A DNA stretch of 64,000 bases from Oceanobacillus sp. Castelsardo (lineage in GTDB: Bacteria; Bacillota; Bacilli; Bacillales; Amphibacillaceae): contig NZ_LYCS01000004.1 of the NCBI RefSeq assembly GCF_001659985.1, positions 62,001-126,000 of the forward strand, in the 5' to 3' direction. Below are positions 29,311 to 40,339 of the stretch, in pieces. The notes below the pieces were generated by a model. It was not told the DNA's origin. It saw nothing but the letters and a program-made list of their open reading frames with translations, and searched no databases. Every line of letters starts with the position of its first letter. Within the stretch, counting starts at the first letter, position 1. Made by a program: the position numbers and the translations under genes.

Positions 29311-31581
29311 TTATACTTGTGGACCATCAACACGTTTTTTCTTTCTAAAATCAAGTGGGCGAGTTTTAATTGATTTTCCACGCCACACTAACCATAATTG
29401 AGCTGCCAGGAATAGTGATGAATAGGTTCCCGCTAATAACCCTACTGCTAATGCGATTGCAAAAGTAGTAATGGATTGAGCTCCAAGAAATAGAAAGGCC
29501 AAAACAGCTATGAAAGTTGTTAAGAACGTATTGATACTTCTAGTAAAGGATTGAATAAAGCTTCTATTTACAATAGTAGCTAATTCTTTAAAAGATTTAA
29601 CTTGTTTTCTTAATCGAATATTTTCTCGAATTCGATCAAAGATAACAATCGTGTTATTAATGGAATAACCTACAATCGTAAGTATAGCGGACACTATTGT
29701 TATATCAAATTCTATCTGTGTTATGCTAAATATCGCTAACATAATAAATACATCATGTAACAAAGCAATTAGAGCCGTTATTGCAAAGAAAAGCTCAAAA
29801 CGGATTGTAACATAAAGAATAATAAAGATAGAAGCTAAAGTGACCGCAAAGATAGCATTTTTTACCAACTCTTGTCCAACAATAGGAGAAACTACACTTA
29901 TTGTTGGTTCTTTTCCGTATTGTTCTGTGAAATAGCTTTGCACTTCTGATACTTCAGATTCTGATAATACATTTTCAAATCTTGATACTGCTATTTCTCC
30001 CTTATCACCTGATATTACTGTTGATTTTGGAATAAACCCAAGTTCTTCAAATCCTTGTTCAACTTCTTCTACATTTAAACTATTTTCCGATACAACTTCT
30101 ATTCGAGAACCACTTGTAAAATCAATACCAGGATTTATTTGGAATACGATAAACGAGATTACTCCTATAATTAAAGTAATCGTTGAAAAGATAAAAAATT
30201 TCTTTCGGTGTTTAGCAACATTCACATTACGATTAAATAATTTTGGTTCCTCTTGGGAAGTGCTCGTTATATCACTAATTTCACTTTCTTTAACCGCCAG
30301 CCAAGTCTTACGTTTAGTTAAGAAACCACTGTCAACCCAAAATCCTAGTAGAAGTCTTGTACCAAAGACAGCAGTTAGAAAACTAACAAGAATACTAATA
30401 ATTAACATTGTAGCAAACCCTTTTACAGAACTAGTTCCAAATATAAATAGGACTACTGCTGCAATTAGGGTTGTTAAATTGGCATCAAAAATAGTTACAA
30501 AAGAGTTTTTTGTTCCTGCTTTGAATGATGCTTTAACTGATTTCCCTAGACGCAATTCTTCCTTTATTCTTTCAAAGGTAATAACATTCGCATCAACTGC
30601 CATCCCGATACCTAGTATAAGAGCTGCAATACCAGAGAGGGTTAGTACCCCGTTCATTAGTTCAAACACAGCTAGCACAATAAATGTATAGATAAGCAGA
30701 TTAATCGATGCTATTACACCGGTAAAACGATATACTACTATTAAAAACAAAATAATGATAGCTACCCCTATAATACCAGCATATACTGTTTCATTTAACG
30801 CCTGCGCGCCGAATTGGGCTCCAACCGAGTTAGAATAAATTTCTGTCATATGTACTGGTAAAGATCCCGAGTTAATAATGTCGGCCAATTGTTTTGCAGA
30901 GTCCACCGTAAAATTACCGCTAATCATGACATCAGTAGTATTTAGTGTTTCATTTACACTAGGTGCAGAAATATACTTAGTTTCTGTTTTTCCGAATTCA
31001 TTACTAAACGAATCCCCTTCTCGATAATCCATCCAAATGACTAATAAATTATCAGGATATGGTGTTTCTGGATTATTCATATCCTTTATTTGGGTTGTTA
31101 CCTGACCAAATTTTTGCGCATCTTTTAATTTTAATGTAACAATAGGAGCATTTGTATTTGGGTCGAAATCTTGCGACGCGCTGCCTTCTTTAATATCTGT
31201 TCCACCTAATAATTCATTATCATTTACATCACGAAAAGATAATTGAGCAGATGTCCCAATTAATTCCCTAGCCTGTTCTTGATTTTCCACACCAGCAAGC
31301 TGTACTCTTATTCGATTTTCCCCTTCTATATCAATGACTGATTCGCTGATTCCCAATCTATTCACTCGGTCATTTAGTGTTTGTACAGTTCCTTCTAACA
31401 AACTTCTTGTTACCTCTTGGGATTGATCTACTGGTTCGACTTCGTAAAGAATTTCAAAACCACCCTGGAGATCAAGTCCTAACTTAATATTTTTAGTTAC
31501 TCCTGTAATCGTTGTTCCAATCGTTAATGCAAAGAGTAATACGATTAGAAAAAAGGCAACGATTCTGCCTCTCTTTTTCAT
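29311..31581 (-). CDS. secDF: Protein translocase subunit SecDF (fused)
   Basis: A 756-residue fused SecD-SecF protein of the RND superfamily, which uses the proton-motive force to help pull exported proteins through SecYEG. There are twelve expected membrane segments in two sets of six. The SecD half has LGLDLQGGFEILYEV near residue 33 and GIGMAVDANVITFERIKEELR; the SecF half has NPGIDFTSGSRIEV and VGYSINNTIVIFDRIREN. ATG 31581 follows GGAGGCAC. The fusion is normal for Bacillus. A degenerate repeat lies upstream (31606-31689). Confidence 0.97.
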   Translation of the reverse strand: MKKRGRIVAFFLIVLLFALTIGTTITGVTKNIKLGLDLQGGFEILYEVEPVDQSQEVTRSLLEGTVQTLNDRVNRLGISESVIDIEGENRIRVQLAGVENQEQARELIGTSAQLSFRDVNDNELLGGTDIKEGSASQDFDPNTNAPIVTLKLKDAQKFGQVTTQIKDMNNPETPYPDNLLVIWMDYREGDSFSNEFGKTETKYISAPSVNETLNTTDVMISGNFTVDSAKQLADIINSGSLPVHMTEIYSNSVGAQFGAQALNETVYAGIIGVAIIILFLIVVYRFTGVIASINLLIYTFIVLAVFELMNGVLTLSGIAALILGIGMAVDANVITFERIKEELRLGKSVKASFKAGTKNSFVTIFDANLTTLIAAVVLFIFGTSSVKGFATMLIISILVSFLTAVFGTRLLLGFWVDSGFLTKRKTWLAVKESEISDITSTSQEEPKLFNRNVNVAKHRKKFFIFSTITLIIGVISFIVFQINPGIDFTSGSRIEVVSENSLNVEEVEQGFEELGFIPKSTVISGDKGEIAVSRFENVLSESEVSEVQSYFTEQYGKEPTISVVSPIVGQELVKNAIFAVTLASIFIILYVTIRFELFFAITALIALLHDVFIMLAIFSITQIEFDITIVSAILTIVGYSINNTIVIFDRIRENIRLRKQVKSFKELATIVNRSFIQSFTRSINTFLTTFIAVLAFLFLGAQSITTFAIALAVGLLAGTYSSLFLAAQLWLVWRGKSIKTRPLDFRKKKRVDGPQV

Positions 31582-31605
31582 GGATCTAGTGCCTCCTATA
31601 ATTTC

Positions 31606-31689
31606 GTGTTCAAAAAGGAACGAAGTCGGCTAAATGCTAACGTCCTATTGCCAAAGAGCTTCCACAGGTTGTGATGACTTTTTGAACAC
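31606..31689. repeat. MITE-like repeat, family 2 (copy D, short and inverted)
   Basis: Ends GTGTTCAAAAAGG and CTTTTTGAACAC are inverted repeats. Inside is GTCGGCTAAATGC followed by CGTCCT, which matches the complement of the internal module of the copies at 35716 and 58019. It is 84 bp and opposite in orientation to the other three. Confidence 0.7.
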
Positions 31690-31705
31690 CCTCTTAAATT
31701 ACTTA

Positions 31706-32002
31706 CTATTTTTCTTTAGTTGCCCCGGTTAAAGCGGCGATGGAAGCCATTAAATCATCATTTTCATATGATTTAACTGTCAAATAGCTTAAATATACAT
31801 TTGATCCTAGATGAAAAATATCTTGTGTGATTTCATGCATACGTTTTTTGGGATTTCCCTTCCAAACCTTTGCTACTAAACAATTCCATACTTCTTCCGT
31901 TGTTACTTGTGAATAACCCATCGATTGAAATTCGAAAGCTTTACTCTCTAATATTGGTTTCATTTGTTCTTTCCATTCATTTACCGTATATAATACTCCC
32001 AT
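31706..32002 (-). CDS. comN: Post-transcriptional regulator ComN (YrzD)
   Basis: A 98-residue protein of the ComN family: VNEWKEQMKPILESKAFEFQ at the N-terminus, EEVWNCLVAKVWKGNPKKRMHEI in the middle. In B. subtilis ComN promotes comEA mRNA accumulation and localises to poles and septa with DivIVA. ATG 32002 follows GGAGGGGG. It is divergent from spoVB, sharing a 112-nt gap, and is upstream of secDF, as in B. subtilis. Confidence 0.9.
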   Translation of the reverse strand: MGVLYTVNEWKEQMKPILESKAFEFQSMGYSQVTTEEVWNCLVAKVWKGNPKKRMHEITQDIFHLGSNVYLSYLTVKSYENDDLMASIAALTGATKEK

Positions 32003-32114
32003 TTTCCCCCTCCTGTTATTCGGAGATTATTTTAGTGTCATGCTTGACTACTGCTCTAGCATATACATTATTGTATATGAATTTTTATTTTTTGAGAAGG
32101 CAGGTCGACAAAAA

Positions 32115-33665
32115 ATGACCAAACAATCATTTTTACAAGGTGCTCTTATATTAATTCTAGCTGGAATGATTACACGTTTCTTAGGATTCATCAACCGAAT
32201 TGTAATGGCTAGGTTAATGGGTGAAGAAGGTATCGGTTTATATATGATGGCTTTACCTACTTTATTTTTAGTTATGACATTAACCCAATTAGGTCTACCT
32301 GTTGCAATTTCGAAACGTGTTGCAGAAGCAGATGCGGTCGGTGACCATAAAAAAGTAAAACGTATTTTAGTCGTATCCTTAGTAATAACCGGGGTTACAA
32401 GTATATTATTTACCATTGTTATGATTATCGGTGCACCTTTTATAGCTAAAACGTTACTAACGGACGAGCGTACCATGTTACCTTTAATTGCAATTAGTCC
32501 AATTGTCCCAATTACTGCTATTTCCGCTGTACTTAGAGGGTATTTTCAAGGAAAACAAAATATGAAACCACAAAGCTTTGCCCAAGTAATTGAGCAAATT
32601 GTTCGAATTACTTGTGTCGCTTTATTTATCAATCTTCTACTCCCTTTTGGCATAGAATATGCAGCAGCAGGAGCCATGTTTAGCGTAATCTTAGGTGAAT
32701 TTATCTCCATGTTATACATGATTGGAAGTTTTAAACGTAGAAAAATAGTTAAAATTCGGACAAACTTCTTCTCATATTTAAAATCAAGTAAAGATACTTT
32801 AAAAGAATTGTTTTCAATTGCTCTTCCAAGTACAGGTAGTAGAATGATTGGTTCTATTTCTAACTTTCTTGAACCCATTTTAGTTGCCCAAAGCCTTGCT
32901 GTTGCGGGTGTAGCAACAACTTTAGCAACCAAACAATATGGGGAGCTAACAGGATATGTATTGCCTTTACTGTTTTTGCCAACTTTTATTACTCATTCAT
33001 TAGCTATAGCTTTAGTACCGAATATATCGGAAGCAGAAGCGAGAAATAATAAAAAATTAATTCACTATCGTATCCATCAATCCATTCGTATCTCTTTTGC
33101 TTCTGGTGCCATCGCAACTGTCATCCTTACATTATTTTCTGTACAAATATTATCTTATATGTATGGTACTGCAAATGCTAGTGCATTTATCATGCTTATG
33201 GCTCCATTTTATATATTATTGTATATTCAGTCCCCATTACAAGCAGCATTACAAGCCTTAGACCTAGCTAAACCCGCGATGTGGAATAGTTTGATTGGTG
33301 CCACAGTTAAATTTGCTGTTTTACTAGTATTAGCTTCCAACCCTAATTTCGGAATAATGGGTGTTGCTATCGCAATGTGTGTTGGCGTAGTGTTAATCAC
33401 ACTATTACATCTGATTACATTACAGAAAGCGATAAACTATTATATTCCTTTTAAAGATATAAGTAAAATGATTCTATTAATGGTATTAACGTGGGTTGTT
33501 GGTGATTTCATGAAAAATATATACGAATCACTAAATCCAAATATTATCATCTTTATGGCTATTCTTATTATTCTCGTTCTAGTATACACCCTATTTTTAT
33601 TCATTCTCCGCTTTCTAACTAAAGAAGAATTAAAGCAAGTTCCTTTCATCCAAAAATGGTTATAG
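32115..33665 (+). CDS. spoVB: Stage V sporulation protein SpoVB (polysaccharide/lipid II flippase family)
   Basis: A 516-residue polytopic membrane protein of the MOP/PST flippase superfamily with about 14 hydrophobic segments. It starts MTKQSFLQGALILILAGM and has IGLYMMALPTLFLVMTLTQLGLPVAISKRVAEA, typical of SpoVB. In B. subtilis it is needed for spore cortex synthesis in the mother cell. ATG 32115 is preceded by a weak AGG; the frame is open 75 nt further upstream without a ribosome site. It is on the plus strand and ends in a strong terminator. Expected sigma-E control could not be confirmed by eye. Confidence 0.95.
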   Translation: MTKQSFLQGALILILAGMITRFLGFINRIVMARLMGEEGIGLYMMALPTLFLVMTLTQLGLPVAISKRVAEADAVGDHKKVKRILVVSLVITGVTSILFTIVMIIGAPFIAKTLLTDERTMLPLIAISPIVPITAISAVLRGYFQGKQNMKPQSFAQVIEQIVRITCVALFINLLLPFGIEYAAAGAMFSVILGEFISMLYMIGSFKRRKIVKIRTNFFSYLKSSKDTLKELFSIALPSTGSRMIGSISNFLEPILVAQSLAVAGVATTLATKQYGELTGYVLPLLFLPTFITHSLAIALVPNISEAEARNNKKLIHYRIHQSIRISFASGAIATVILTLFSVQILSYMYGTANASAFIMLMAPFYILLYIQSPLQAALQALDLAKPAMWNSLIGATVKFAVLLVLASNPNFGIMGVAIAMCVGVVLITLLHLITLQKAINYYIPFKDISKMILLMVLTWVVGDFMKNIYESLNPNIIIFMAILIILVLVYTLFLFILRFLTKEELKQVPFIQKWL

Positions 33666-33671
33666 TGGTTT

Positions 33672-33711
33672 GGCAGTACATTTACAAAGTTTGTACTGCT
33701 TTTTTATTTTT
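33672..33711 (+). terminator. Terminator of spoVB
   Basis: Stem GCAGTACA (33673-33680)/TGTACTGC (33692-33699), followed by TTTTTTATTTTTTT on the plus strand. Confidence 0.92.
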
Positions 33712-33790
33712 TTATATAATTTTCTTCTAATTCTATATCAACATGAATAAGCTTACTATAGAAATGGACAAAGGTTAAGGAGGCGGATTC

Positions 33791-34171
33791 ATGCGTAAAC
33801 AATTATTTCACGCACTTTTATTTGGTTGGATTACAGTATTAGGTTTAATTCTTATATCCAGTGTTATTATTGCTTTTTTACTTAAAGTAACATCCTTAGA
33901 TGAAAACTTACTATCCTGGATTGCTTTAGTAATTGGTATCCTTTCTCTATTTATAGGAGGGCTCATTACAGGTTTAAAAGGAAAAACAAAAGGTTGGATC
34001 ATTGGTGCTATTACTGGGATTGGATTTACTATTTTTACGTTTCTAATCCAGTATTTAGGCTATCAACAAGGTTTTTCAATAGAACAATCCATACATCATA
34101 TTGGATTCATTTTTGCCGCCGTGATCGGTGGTGTTATTGGGGTAAATATTATTGGGGATACAAGAGAATAA
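33791..34171 (+). CDS. yrzE: TIGR04086 family membrane protein YrzE
   Basis: A 126-residue protein of four hydrophobic segments (about 10-32, 41-62, 70-91, 98-122) with little else. The family is found in Bacilli at this locus next to yajC and spoVB; function unknown. ATG 33791 follows AAGGAGGCG with good spacing. It is on the plus strand, convergent with yajC, and the two share a bidirectional terminator. Confidence 0.88.
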   Translation: MRKQLFHALLFGWITVLGLILISSVIIAFLLKVTSLDENLLSWIALVIGILSLFIGGLITGLKGKTKGWIIGAITGIGFTIFTFLIQYLGYQQGFSIEQSIHHIGFIFAAVIGGVIGVNIIGDTRE

Positions 34172-34176
34172 AATAT

Positions 34177-34222
34177 AAAAAAGAAGCTGTCGTAAAAACT
34201 TTTACTGACAACTTCTTTTTTT
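34177..34222. terminator. Bidirectional terminator between yrzE and yajC
   Basis: AAAAAAGAAGCTGTC and GACAACTTCTTTTTTT (34177-34191, 34207-34222) form a stem with one mismatch and U tracts in both directions. Confidence 0.85.
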
Positions 34223-34257
34223 ATTGACATATGTAACATTCTACACTTATATCAAAC

Positions 34258-34518
34258 TTAGCCTTGTTTAACTTCACGAATCGCTGAGCGATCGTACGTA
34301 AGTTTTGTACCATTTTCGGTGATTAAAACAACCGTCGCTTCATCTATAGCGTGCACCTTCGCATGAAAACCTCCAATTGTAACAACGTCTTCACCTTTTT
34401 GGATGTTATTTTGCATCTCTTGAACTTTCTTCTGCCTTTTTTGTTGTGGCCGAATCAATAGGAAGTAGAAAATAACAAACATTAAAATAATAGGTAATAA
34501 CGAAACTAACATTTCCAT
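34258..34518 (-). CDS. yajC: Preprotein translocase subunit YajC (YrbF)
   Basis: An 86-residue protein with one N-terminal membrane helix (about 5-23), the conserved FYFLLIRPQQKRQKKVQEM stretch and a small cytoplasmic domain with GEDVVTIGGFHAKV. It associates with SecDF and SecYEG. ATG 34518 has a GGAGGGA site. It follows tgt by 29 nt and is the last gene of the queA-tgt-yajC series. Confidence 0.95.
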   Translation of the reverse strand: MEMLVSLLPIILMFVIFYFLLIRPQQKRQKKVQEMQNNIQKGEDVVTIGGFHAKVHAIDEATVVLITENGTKLTYDRSAIREVKQG

Positions 34519-34547
34519 GATACTATCCCTCCTTCATTACTATATTT

Positions 34548-35916
<1,369 letters not shown>

Positions 35917-35919
35917 TAT

Positions 35920-36951
35920 CTATAAGATTAACATTGCATCTCCAAAACTAAAGAAACGATACCGCTCTTCTACTGCTTCATTGTACACTTTTAAAATTGT
36001 ATCCCTATCAACTAAAGAACTAACAAGCATAATAAGTGTTGATTTAGGTAAATGGAAATTCGTTATTAAACCATCAATTGCTTTAAATTCATATGGAGGA
36101 TATATAAAAATATCAGTCCATCCACTTGCTTCAACAAATTTATCATGGTCCCTCCGTATCGTTTCCAAGGTCCTTGTTGAAGTAGTGCCAACGGAAATAA
36201 TTCTCCCACCATTTTCTTTAACCTTATTTAACGTTTCTGCAGTTTCCTTTGTCATTTGATAAAATTCGGAATGCATTTCGTGTTCCTCTATATTATCAAC
36301 ATTAACAGGTCTAAATGTACCTAAACCAACATGCAACGTAATAAATGCGGTAGTAACTCCCATCGCTTTTATTTCATCTAATAATTCCGTAGTGAAATGT
36401 AAACCTGCTGTTGGAGCCGCAGCCGAGCCTTCTTCTTTTGCATATACCGTTTGATATCGATCCTTATCTTCCTCCGGTAATTGTTCTTTAATATATGGAG
36501 GTAAAGGCATTTCGCCAAGTTGATCCAGAACTTCATAAAAAATCCCATCATAACTAAATTCTAAAATTCTTCCGCCATGTTCCTTAAAGCCAACACAAGT
36601 TGCTTGAAGCAATCCATCACCAAAAACCAATACAGTACCTTTTTTTACTTTTTTGGCCGGTTTGGTAAGAACTTCCCATGTATTTTCTTCTTGTTGATGA
36701 AGTAATAAAACTTCGATTTTCGCCCCTGTATCTTCTTTTATACCGTATAATCTTGCTGGAAGCACTTTCGTATTATTAAGTACGAGACAATCTCCTGGTT
36801 TCAGATGTTCTTTAATATCTGAAAAATGTTGATGTGTCACATTCTTCGTTTGTCTATCTAATACTAATAGGCGCGATGAGGTTCGGTCTTTTAAAGGTGT
36901 CTGTGCAATTAACTCTTCTGGTAAATGATAATCAAAATCTTCTATGTTCAT
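35920..36951 (-). CDS. queA: S-adenosylmethionine:tRNA ribosyltransferase-isomerase
   Basis: A 343-residue QueA, which transfers and isomerises the ribosyl group of SAM onto preQ1 in tRNA to form epoxyqueuosine. It starts [17 protein letters not shown] and has [36 protein letters not shown] and [10 protein letters not shown], all family signatures. ATG 36951 follows GGAGATT. It is downstream of ruvB and the small DUF2905 gene and upstream of tgt. Confidence 0.98.
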   Translation of the reverse strand: MNIEDFDYHLPEELIAQTPLKDRTSSRLLVLDRQTKNVTHQHFSDIKEHLKPGDCLVLNNTKVLPARLYGIKEDTGAKIEVLLLHQQEENTWEVLTKPAKKVKKGTVLVFGDGLLQATCVGFKEHGGRILEFSYDGIFYEVLDQLGEMPLPPYIKEQLPEEDKDRYQTVYAKEEGSAAAPTAGLHFTTELLDEIKAMGVTTAFITLHVGLGTFRPVNVDNIEEHEMHSEFYQMTKETAETLNKVKENGGRIISVGTTSTRTLETIRRDHDKFVEASGWTDIFIYPPYEFKAIDGLITNFHLPKSTLIMLVSSLVDRDTILKVYNEAVEERYRFFSFGDAMLIL

Positions 36952-36985
36952 GCTAAATCTCCTTATTCTTGTTGGTTAAAATTCC

Positions 36986-37183
36986 TTATCGAAAGCGGCC
37001 TATTATTGAAAATATAATTGTTAAAATAATACTTATAACAATAGATGTGACGATTGGAAAATGAAAGGATACATTTCCTATTTTAAAATGAATATCGCCG
37101 GGCAATCTGCCAATGAAGGTCCAAATGACTCCAATAATTAGGAAAATAATTCCCAGTATAATAAAGAGCTTTCCCAAATTCAC
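36986..37183 (-). CDS. yrzS: DUF2905 small membrane protein
   Basis: A 65-residue protein with two membrane helices (about 5-24 and 41-62) and the family signature [25 protein letters not shown] between them. Function unknown. The start is GTG at 37183, whose first bases overlap the TGA of ruvB (GTGA), so it depends on coupling with ruvB. The position between ruvB and queA and the family match suggest B. subtilis YrzS. Confidence 0.87.
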   Translation of the reverse strand: MNLGKLFIILGIIFLIIGVIWTFIGRLPGDIHFKIGNVSFHFPIVTSIVISIILTIIFSIIGRFR

Positions 37184-38184
37184 TTATCCTCATGCCCTTT
37201 CAAACCAAAATGTTCATAAGCTTTATCAGTCACTACTCTTCCCCTTGGAGTCCGTTGGATAAAACCAAGTTGCAATAAATATGGTTCATAAACATCTTCT
37301 ATTGTCTGGGACTCTTCCCCAATCGTCGCTGCTATCGTGTCAAGTCCCACTGGTCCACCTCGAAATCCTTCTATAATCCCTTTTAATAATTTATGATCGG
37401 TATGATCTAAACCAACTTCATCCACTTGTAACATGTTTAATGCTTCATTCGTTGTTTCTAGACTTATTTCTTCTTCCCCTTTTACTTGGGAAATATCCCG
37501 AATCCGTTTGAGTAGTCGATTTGCAATTCTAGGAGTCCCCCTAGATCTTTTTGCAACTTCTAATGCCGCTTCTTTCGTTATTGATGTTTGAAAAATTTCC
37601 GCAGTTCGTTCTACAATAGATTGTAAATGATTTGCATCATAAAATTCTAATCTCGAAAGTACCCCAAACCTATCTCTTAACGGGGCTGAAAGTAGACCTG
37701 CCCTTGTAGTTGCACCTACTAATGTAAAGGGTGGTAAATCTATTCTTACTGATCTAGCACTAGGACCAGTTCCTATTACAATATCCAAAAAGAAATCCTC
37801 CATGGCAGGGTATAAAACCTCTTCGACCGTTCGCGGTAAACGATGAATCTCATCAATAAATAAAACATCTCCAGGCTCTAATGATGACAAGATAGCCGCT
37901 AAGTCCCCAGCTCTCTCAATAGCAGGCCCTGATGTGGAACGAAATTGAACCCCCATTTCATTTGCAATAATAGCAGCTAATGTTGTTTTTCCTAATCCAG
38001 GAGGTCCATAGAGCAGCACATGATCTAACGGTTCTTCACGCATTTTTGCAGCTTTGATAAAGATTTGTAGATTTTCTTTAACCTTATCTTGACCAATATA
38101 TTGATTTAATCGTATCGGACGAAGACTTTGTTCTATAGAAAAATCATCATCCTGCATTTCACCAGCTACCATCCGTTCATTCAC
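37180..38184 (-). CDS. ruvB: Holliday junction branch migration ATPase RuvB
   Basis: A 334-residue AAA+ motor of the RuvAB complex. [21 protein letters not shown] starts the ATPase domain; Walker [10 protein letters not shown] is at 60-68, Walker [10 protein letters not shown] near 108, sensor 1 VGATTRAG near 158, and the C-terminal winged-helix domain has [17 protein letters not shown]. The start is GTG at 38184, 8 nt after AGGAGG. It follows ruvA by 18 nt. Confidence 0.98.
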   Translation of the reverse strand: MNERMVAGEMQDDDFSIEQSLRPIRLNQYIGQDKVKENLQIFIKAAKMREEPLDHVLLYGPPGLGKTTLAAIIANEMGVQFRSTSGPAIERAGDLAAILSSLEPGDVLFIDEIHRLPRTVEEVLYPAMEDFFLDIVIGTGPSARSVRIDLPPFTLVGATTRAGLLSAPLRDRFGVLSRLEFYDANHLQSIVERTAEIFQTSITKEAALEVAKRSRGTPRIANRLLKRIRDISQVKGEEEISLETTNEALNMLQVDEVGLDHTDHKLLKGIIEGFRGGPVGLDTIAATIGEESQTIEDVYEPYLLQLGFIQRTPRGRVVTDKAYEHFGLKGHEDK

Positions 38185-38202
38185 GTCGATTCCCTCCTGC
38201 TC

Positions 38203-38808
38203 TTAGTTCTTCATTAACAATGATAATGCTTTTCGTACAGCTTCATCTACGTTAAGCTTAGGTTCCTTCCTAATTTCTGGAAGAATTGTTCTTATCTCCT
38301 TATCTAAGTATCCAAGAGATTTAAGTACCTCTTGCACTTCATTAATAGTTTGATAATCTACCGTAGCGTGCTCTGATTCTTGTTCTTGATCCTTTCCAAT
38401 AGAAAAGGCTATATTAAGTTTTCCTTTTAAGTCCAAAATCATTTGTCTCGCAGTTTTTTTACCAACACCGGGAAAAGTAGTTAAAAATTTATCATCCTCT
38501 TGTTCAATCGCACTTACGAACGCAGGTATATCTACCGTCCCTAAAATACTTAACGCACCTTTTGGCCCTATTCCTGACACAGAAATTAACTTAATAAATA
38601 AATATTTTTCATCTTCATTTTTAAAACCATATAGTATTTGGCTATCCTCACGAACATGATGATATGTATGAACCATTGTTTTCTCATTTATAGATGATTG
38701 AAATGAAAATGGATTTGCACAAATGATCTCATAACCAATTCCATTTACATCAATGATGATGGATTCCTCTTGTATTTTTACCAATTGACCTTTTATATAA
38801 GCTATCAA
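38203..38808 (-). CDS. ruvA: Holliday junction branch migration protein RuvA
   Basis: A 201-residue RuvA. The N-terminal OB fold starts MIAYIKGQLVKIQEESI; two helix-hairpin-helix motifs follow (LISVSGIGPKGALSIL near 70 and FPGVGKKTARQMILDLKGKL near 110); the flexible linker leads to the RuvB-binding domain III (about 150-200). The start is TTG at 38808, 8-9 nt after GGGGGG. Upstream bofC and csbX of B. subtilis are absent; yebC is the preceding gene to the right. Confidence 0.97.
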   Translation of the reverse strand: MIAYIKGQLVKIQEESIIIDVNGIGYEIICANPFSFQSSINEKTMVHTYHHVREDSQILYGFKNEDEKYLFIKLISVSGIGPKGALSILGTVDIPAFVSAIEQEDDKFLTTFPGVGKKTARQMILDLKGKLNIAFSIGKDQEQESEHATVDYQTINEVQEVLKSLGYLDKEIRTILPEIRKEPKLNVDEAVRKALSLLMKN

Positions 38809-38854
38809 TGACGTCCCCCCATGCCTTTCATTCTATCATGAATGAAATAATACA

Positions 38855-38891
38855 ATGAACTTCTATTTCTAAATTAGAAATAGAAGTTCAT
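38855..38891 (-). terminator. Hairpin between yebC and ruvA
   Basis: A 16-bp perfect inverted repeat (ATGAACTTCTATTTCT and its complement) with a 5-nt loop, 5 nt after the yebC stop. The U tract is weak (TTGTATTATTTC). Confidence 0.7.
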
Positions 38892-38895
38892 TCAC

Positions 38896-39627
38896 TCAGT
38901 CCGTTTCTTCTAAATTATGATGGATATCTTGAACATCCTCATTATCTTCTAGAGTTTCAATAAGAGTTTGCATTTTTTCAATATCATCTTCAGAAATACT
39001 ATTATAGTTCTGAGGAATTAATGTAACTTCACTTTCCTCAAGGTGATACCCTGATTCCGTTAATCGATTTACAACATCTTGATAGGTTTCGGGTTCTGTA
39101 AATATTTCATAAGCATCGTCTTCTGTCTGAATATCCTCCGCTCCCGCCTCAAGTGCGTCAAGGGTCAACTCATCTTCATCAATCTTACCATCTTCATTTG
39201 AAATAACAATATACCCTTTTCTGTCAAACATAAAGGATACACTACCAGTTTCACCTAGGTTACCACCATTTTTCTTAAATGCATGTCTAACCTCGGAAGC
39301 AGTACGATTTTTATTATCTGTAAGTGCATGTACGATTACGGCAACTCCACCCGGGCCATATCCTTCATAAGTAATTTCTTCATAATTAGCACCATCTAAA
39401 TCTCCAGTAGCTTTTTTAATATTTCGTTCAATATTATCATTCGGCATATTATCTGCTTTCGCTTTATCAATCGCAGTTCTTAAAGCCGCGTTAGTAGTTA
39501 TATCCGCACCACCTTGCTTAGCGGCAGTGTATATATTTTTTGCGTGTCGCATAAAAACTTTACCTTTTTTGGCATCTTGTGCATTTTTTCTACTTTGAAT
39601 ATTTTTCCATTTAGAATGACCAGCCAT
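38896..39627 (-). CDS. yebC: YebC/PmpR family regulatory protein (YrbC)
   Basis: A 243-residue protein with the TACO1/YebC signature: [68 protein letters not shown]. Members have been described as transcriptional regulators and more recently as translation factors that relieve stalling at proline-rich motifs. ATG 39627 follows GGAGAATG. It lies between the coxA-like gene and ruvA, as in B. subtilis. Confidence 0.95.
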   Translation of the reverse strand: MAGHSKWKNIQSRKNAQDAKKGKVFMRHAKNIYTAAKQGGADITTNAALRTAIDKAKADNMPNDNIERNIKKATGDLDGANYEEITYEGYGPGGVAVIVHALTDNKNRTASEVRHAFKKNGGNLGETGSVSFMFDRKGYIVISNEDGKIDEDELTLDALEAGAEDIQTEDDAYEIFTEPETYQDVVNRLTESGYHLEESEVTLIPQNYNSISEDDIEKMQTLIETLEDNEDVQDIHHNLEETD

Positions 39628-39682
39628 GGGGCATTCTCCTCTCTTGAAATTTCCCTATATACTATACCAAAAAATGCTCATA

Positions 39683-39715
39683 TATAAAAGTAAAACCTTT
39701 GCTAAAGCAAAGGTT
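39683..39715 (-). terminator. Terminator of the coxA-like gene
   Basis: AACCTTTGCT (39694-39703) with AGCAAAGGTT (39706-39715), followed on the minus strand by TTACTTTTATAT. Confidence 0.85.
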
Positions 39716-39745
39716 ATCAAGGTTGCCCACCTAAATTCGGGTGAT

Positions 39746-40273
39746 TTATTCATTATTTTTTCTATCCTTCAATCTTGCATTATCATTTTTTCGTTTATCC
39801 CATTCAATATTATCTGTATAAACGACGATATCTTTTCTAGTATTTGGAACAATTTCTCTTACCATATTTTCTATATCATTTCCATTTGGTTTAGAATCAT
39901 GGTTAAAATGTTGCTTTTTAAACATAACAGCAACGACGATACGATCTTTAGTGGAAGCTACTTGAGCTTGCATTATTTCTTCCCGCTTTATCAATTCATT
40001 ATATATATAAACAGCTTCTTCATTTGTGTATGGATCCGTAAAACTATCTCCAGTATCCGGTTTTTCACTCAGCGGAGAAGTATTTTGTACTCGAGGTGAT
40101 TCATTTGTTATGCCTTGTCTATCATTTTGCTCCTGTTTAGATTCATAACGAACCGGTGTTGTTCCGGTGTTAGTATCATCATTATTCGAATTATCTAATG
40201 CATTATTATCACTACATCCAAATAACATAAGCGTTAATACACCAAAGACGATGAAATTCTTTCTTTTATACAT
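39746..40273 (-). CDS. coxA: YhcN/YlaJ-family sporulation lipoprotein (CoxA-like)
   Basis: A 175-residue lipoprotein. The signal peptide ends in the lipobox LFGC with Cys20 as the lipidated residue, followed by an Asn/Thr-rich linker and a C-terminal YhcN/YlaJ domain (about 85-165) with NEEAVYIYNELIKREEIMQAQVASTKDRIVVAVMFK. Related proteins sit in the forespore inner membrane or cortex; B. subtilis CoxA is at this same place between safA and yebC. ATG 40273 is 7 nt from GGGAGG, but that site lies wholly within a hairpin (40277-40315). Confidence 0.85.
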   Translation of the reverse strand: MYKRKNFIVFGVLTLMLFGCSDNNALDNSNNDDTNTGTTPVRYESKQEQNDRQGITNESPRVQNTSPLSEKPDTGDSFTDPYTNEEAVYIYNELIKREEIMQAQVASTKDRIVVAVMFKKQHFNHDSKPNGNDIENMVREIVPNTRKDIVVYTDNIEWDKRKNDNARLKDRKNNE

Positions 40274-40276
40274 GAA

Positions 40277-40315
40277 ATAACCTCCCTTATGAATAGTTTG
40301 TATCAGGGAGGTTAT
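40277..40315 (-). promoter_or_regulatory. Hairpin that hides the ribosome binding site of the coxA-like gene
   Basis: ATAACCTCCCT (40315-40305, minus strand) pairs perfectly with AGGGAGGTTAT (40287-40277); the second arm contains the whole Shine-Dalgarno. The loop is 17 nt. There is no U tract, so it is more likely a translational element than a terminator for nadE. Confidence 0.65.
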
Positions 40316-40339
40316 ATTACACAGTAAAAGGTTGCCAAT

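Noticed and set aside
30260-30691. 143-codon plus-strand ORF inside secDF
   Set aside because: Antisense shadow of a well-conserved membrane protein gene.
39626-40099. 157-codon plus-strand ORF opposite the coxA-like gene
   Set aside because: Long only because of AT-rich antisense; no ribosome site, and the opposite frame has a signal peptide and lipobox.
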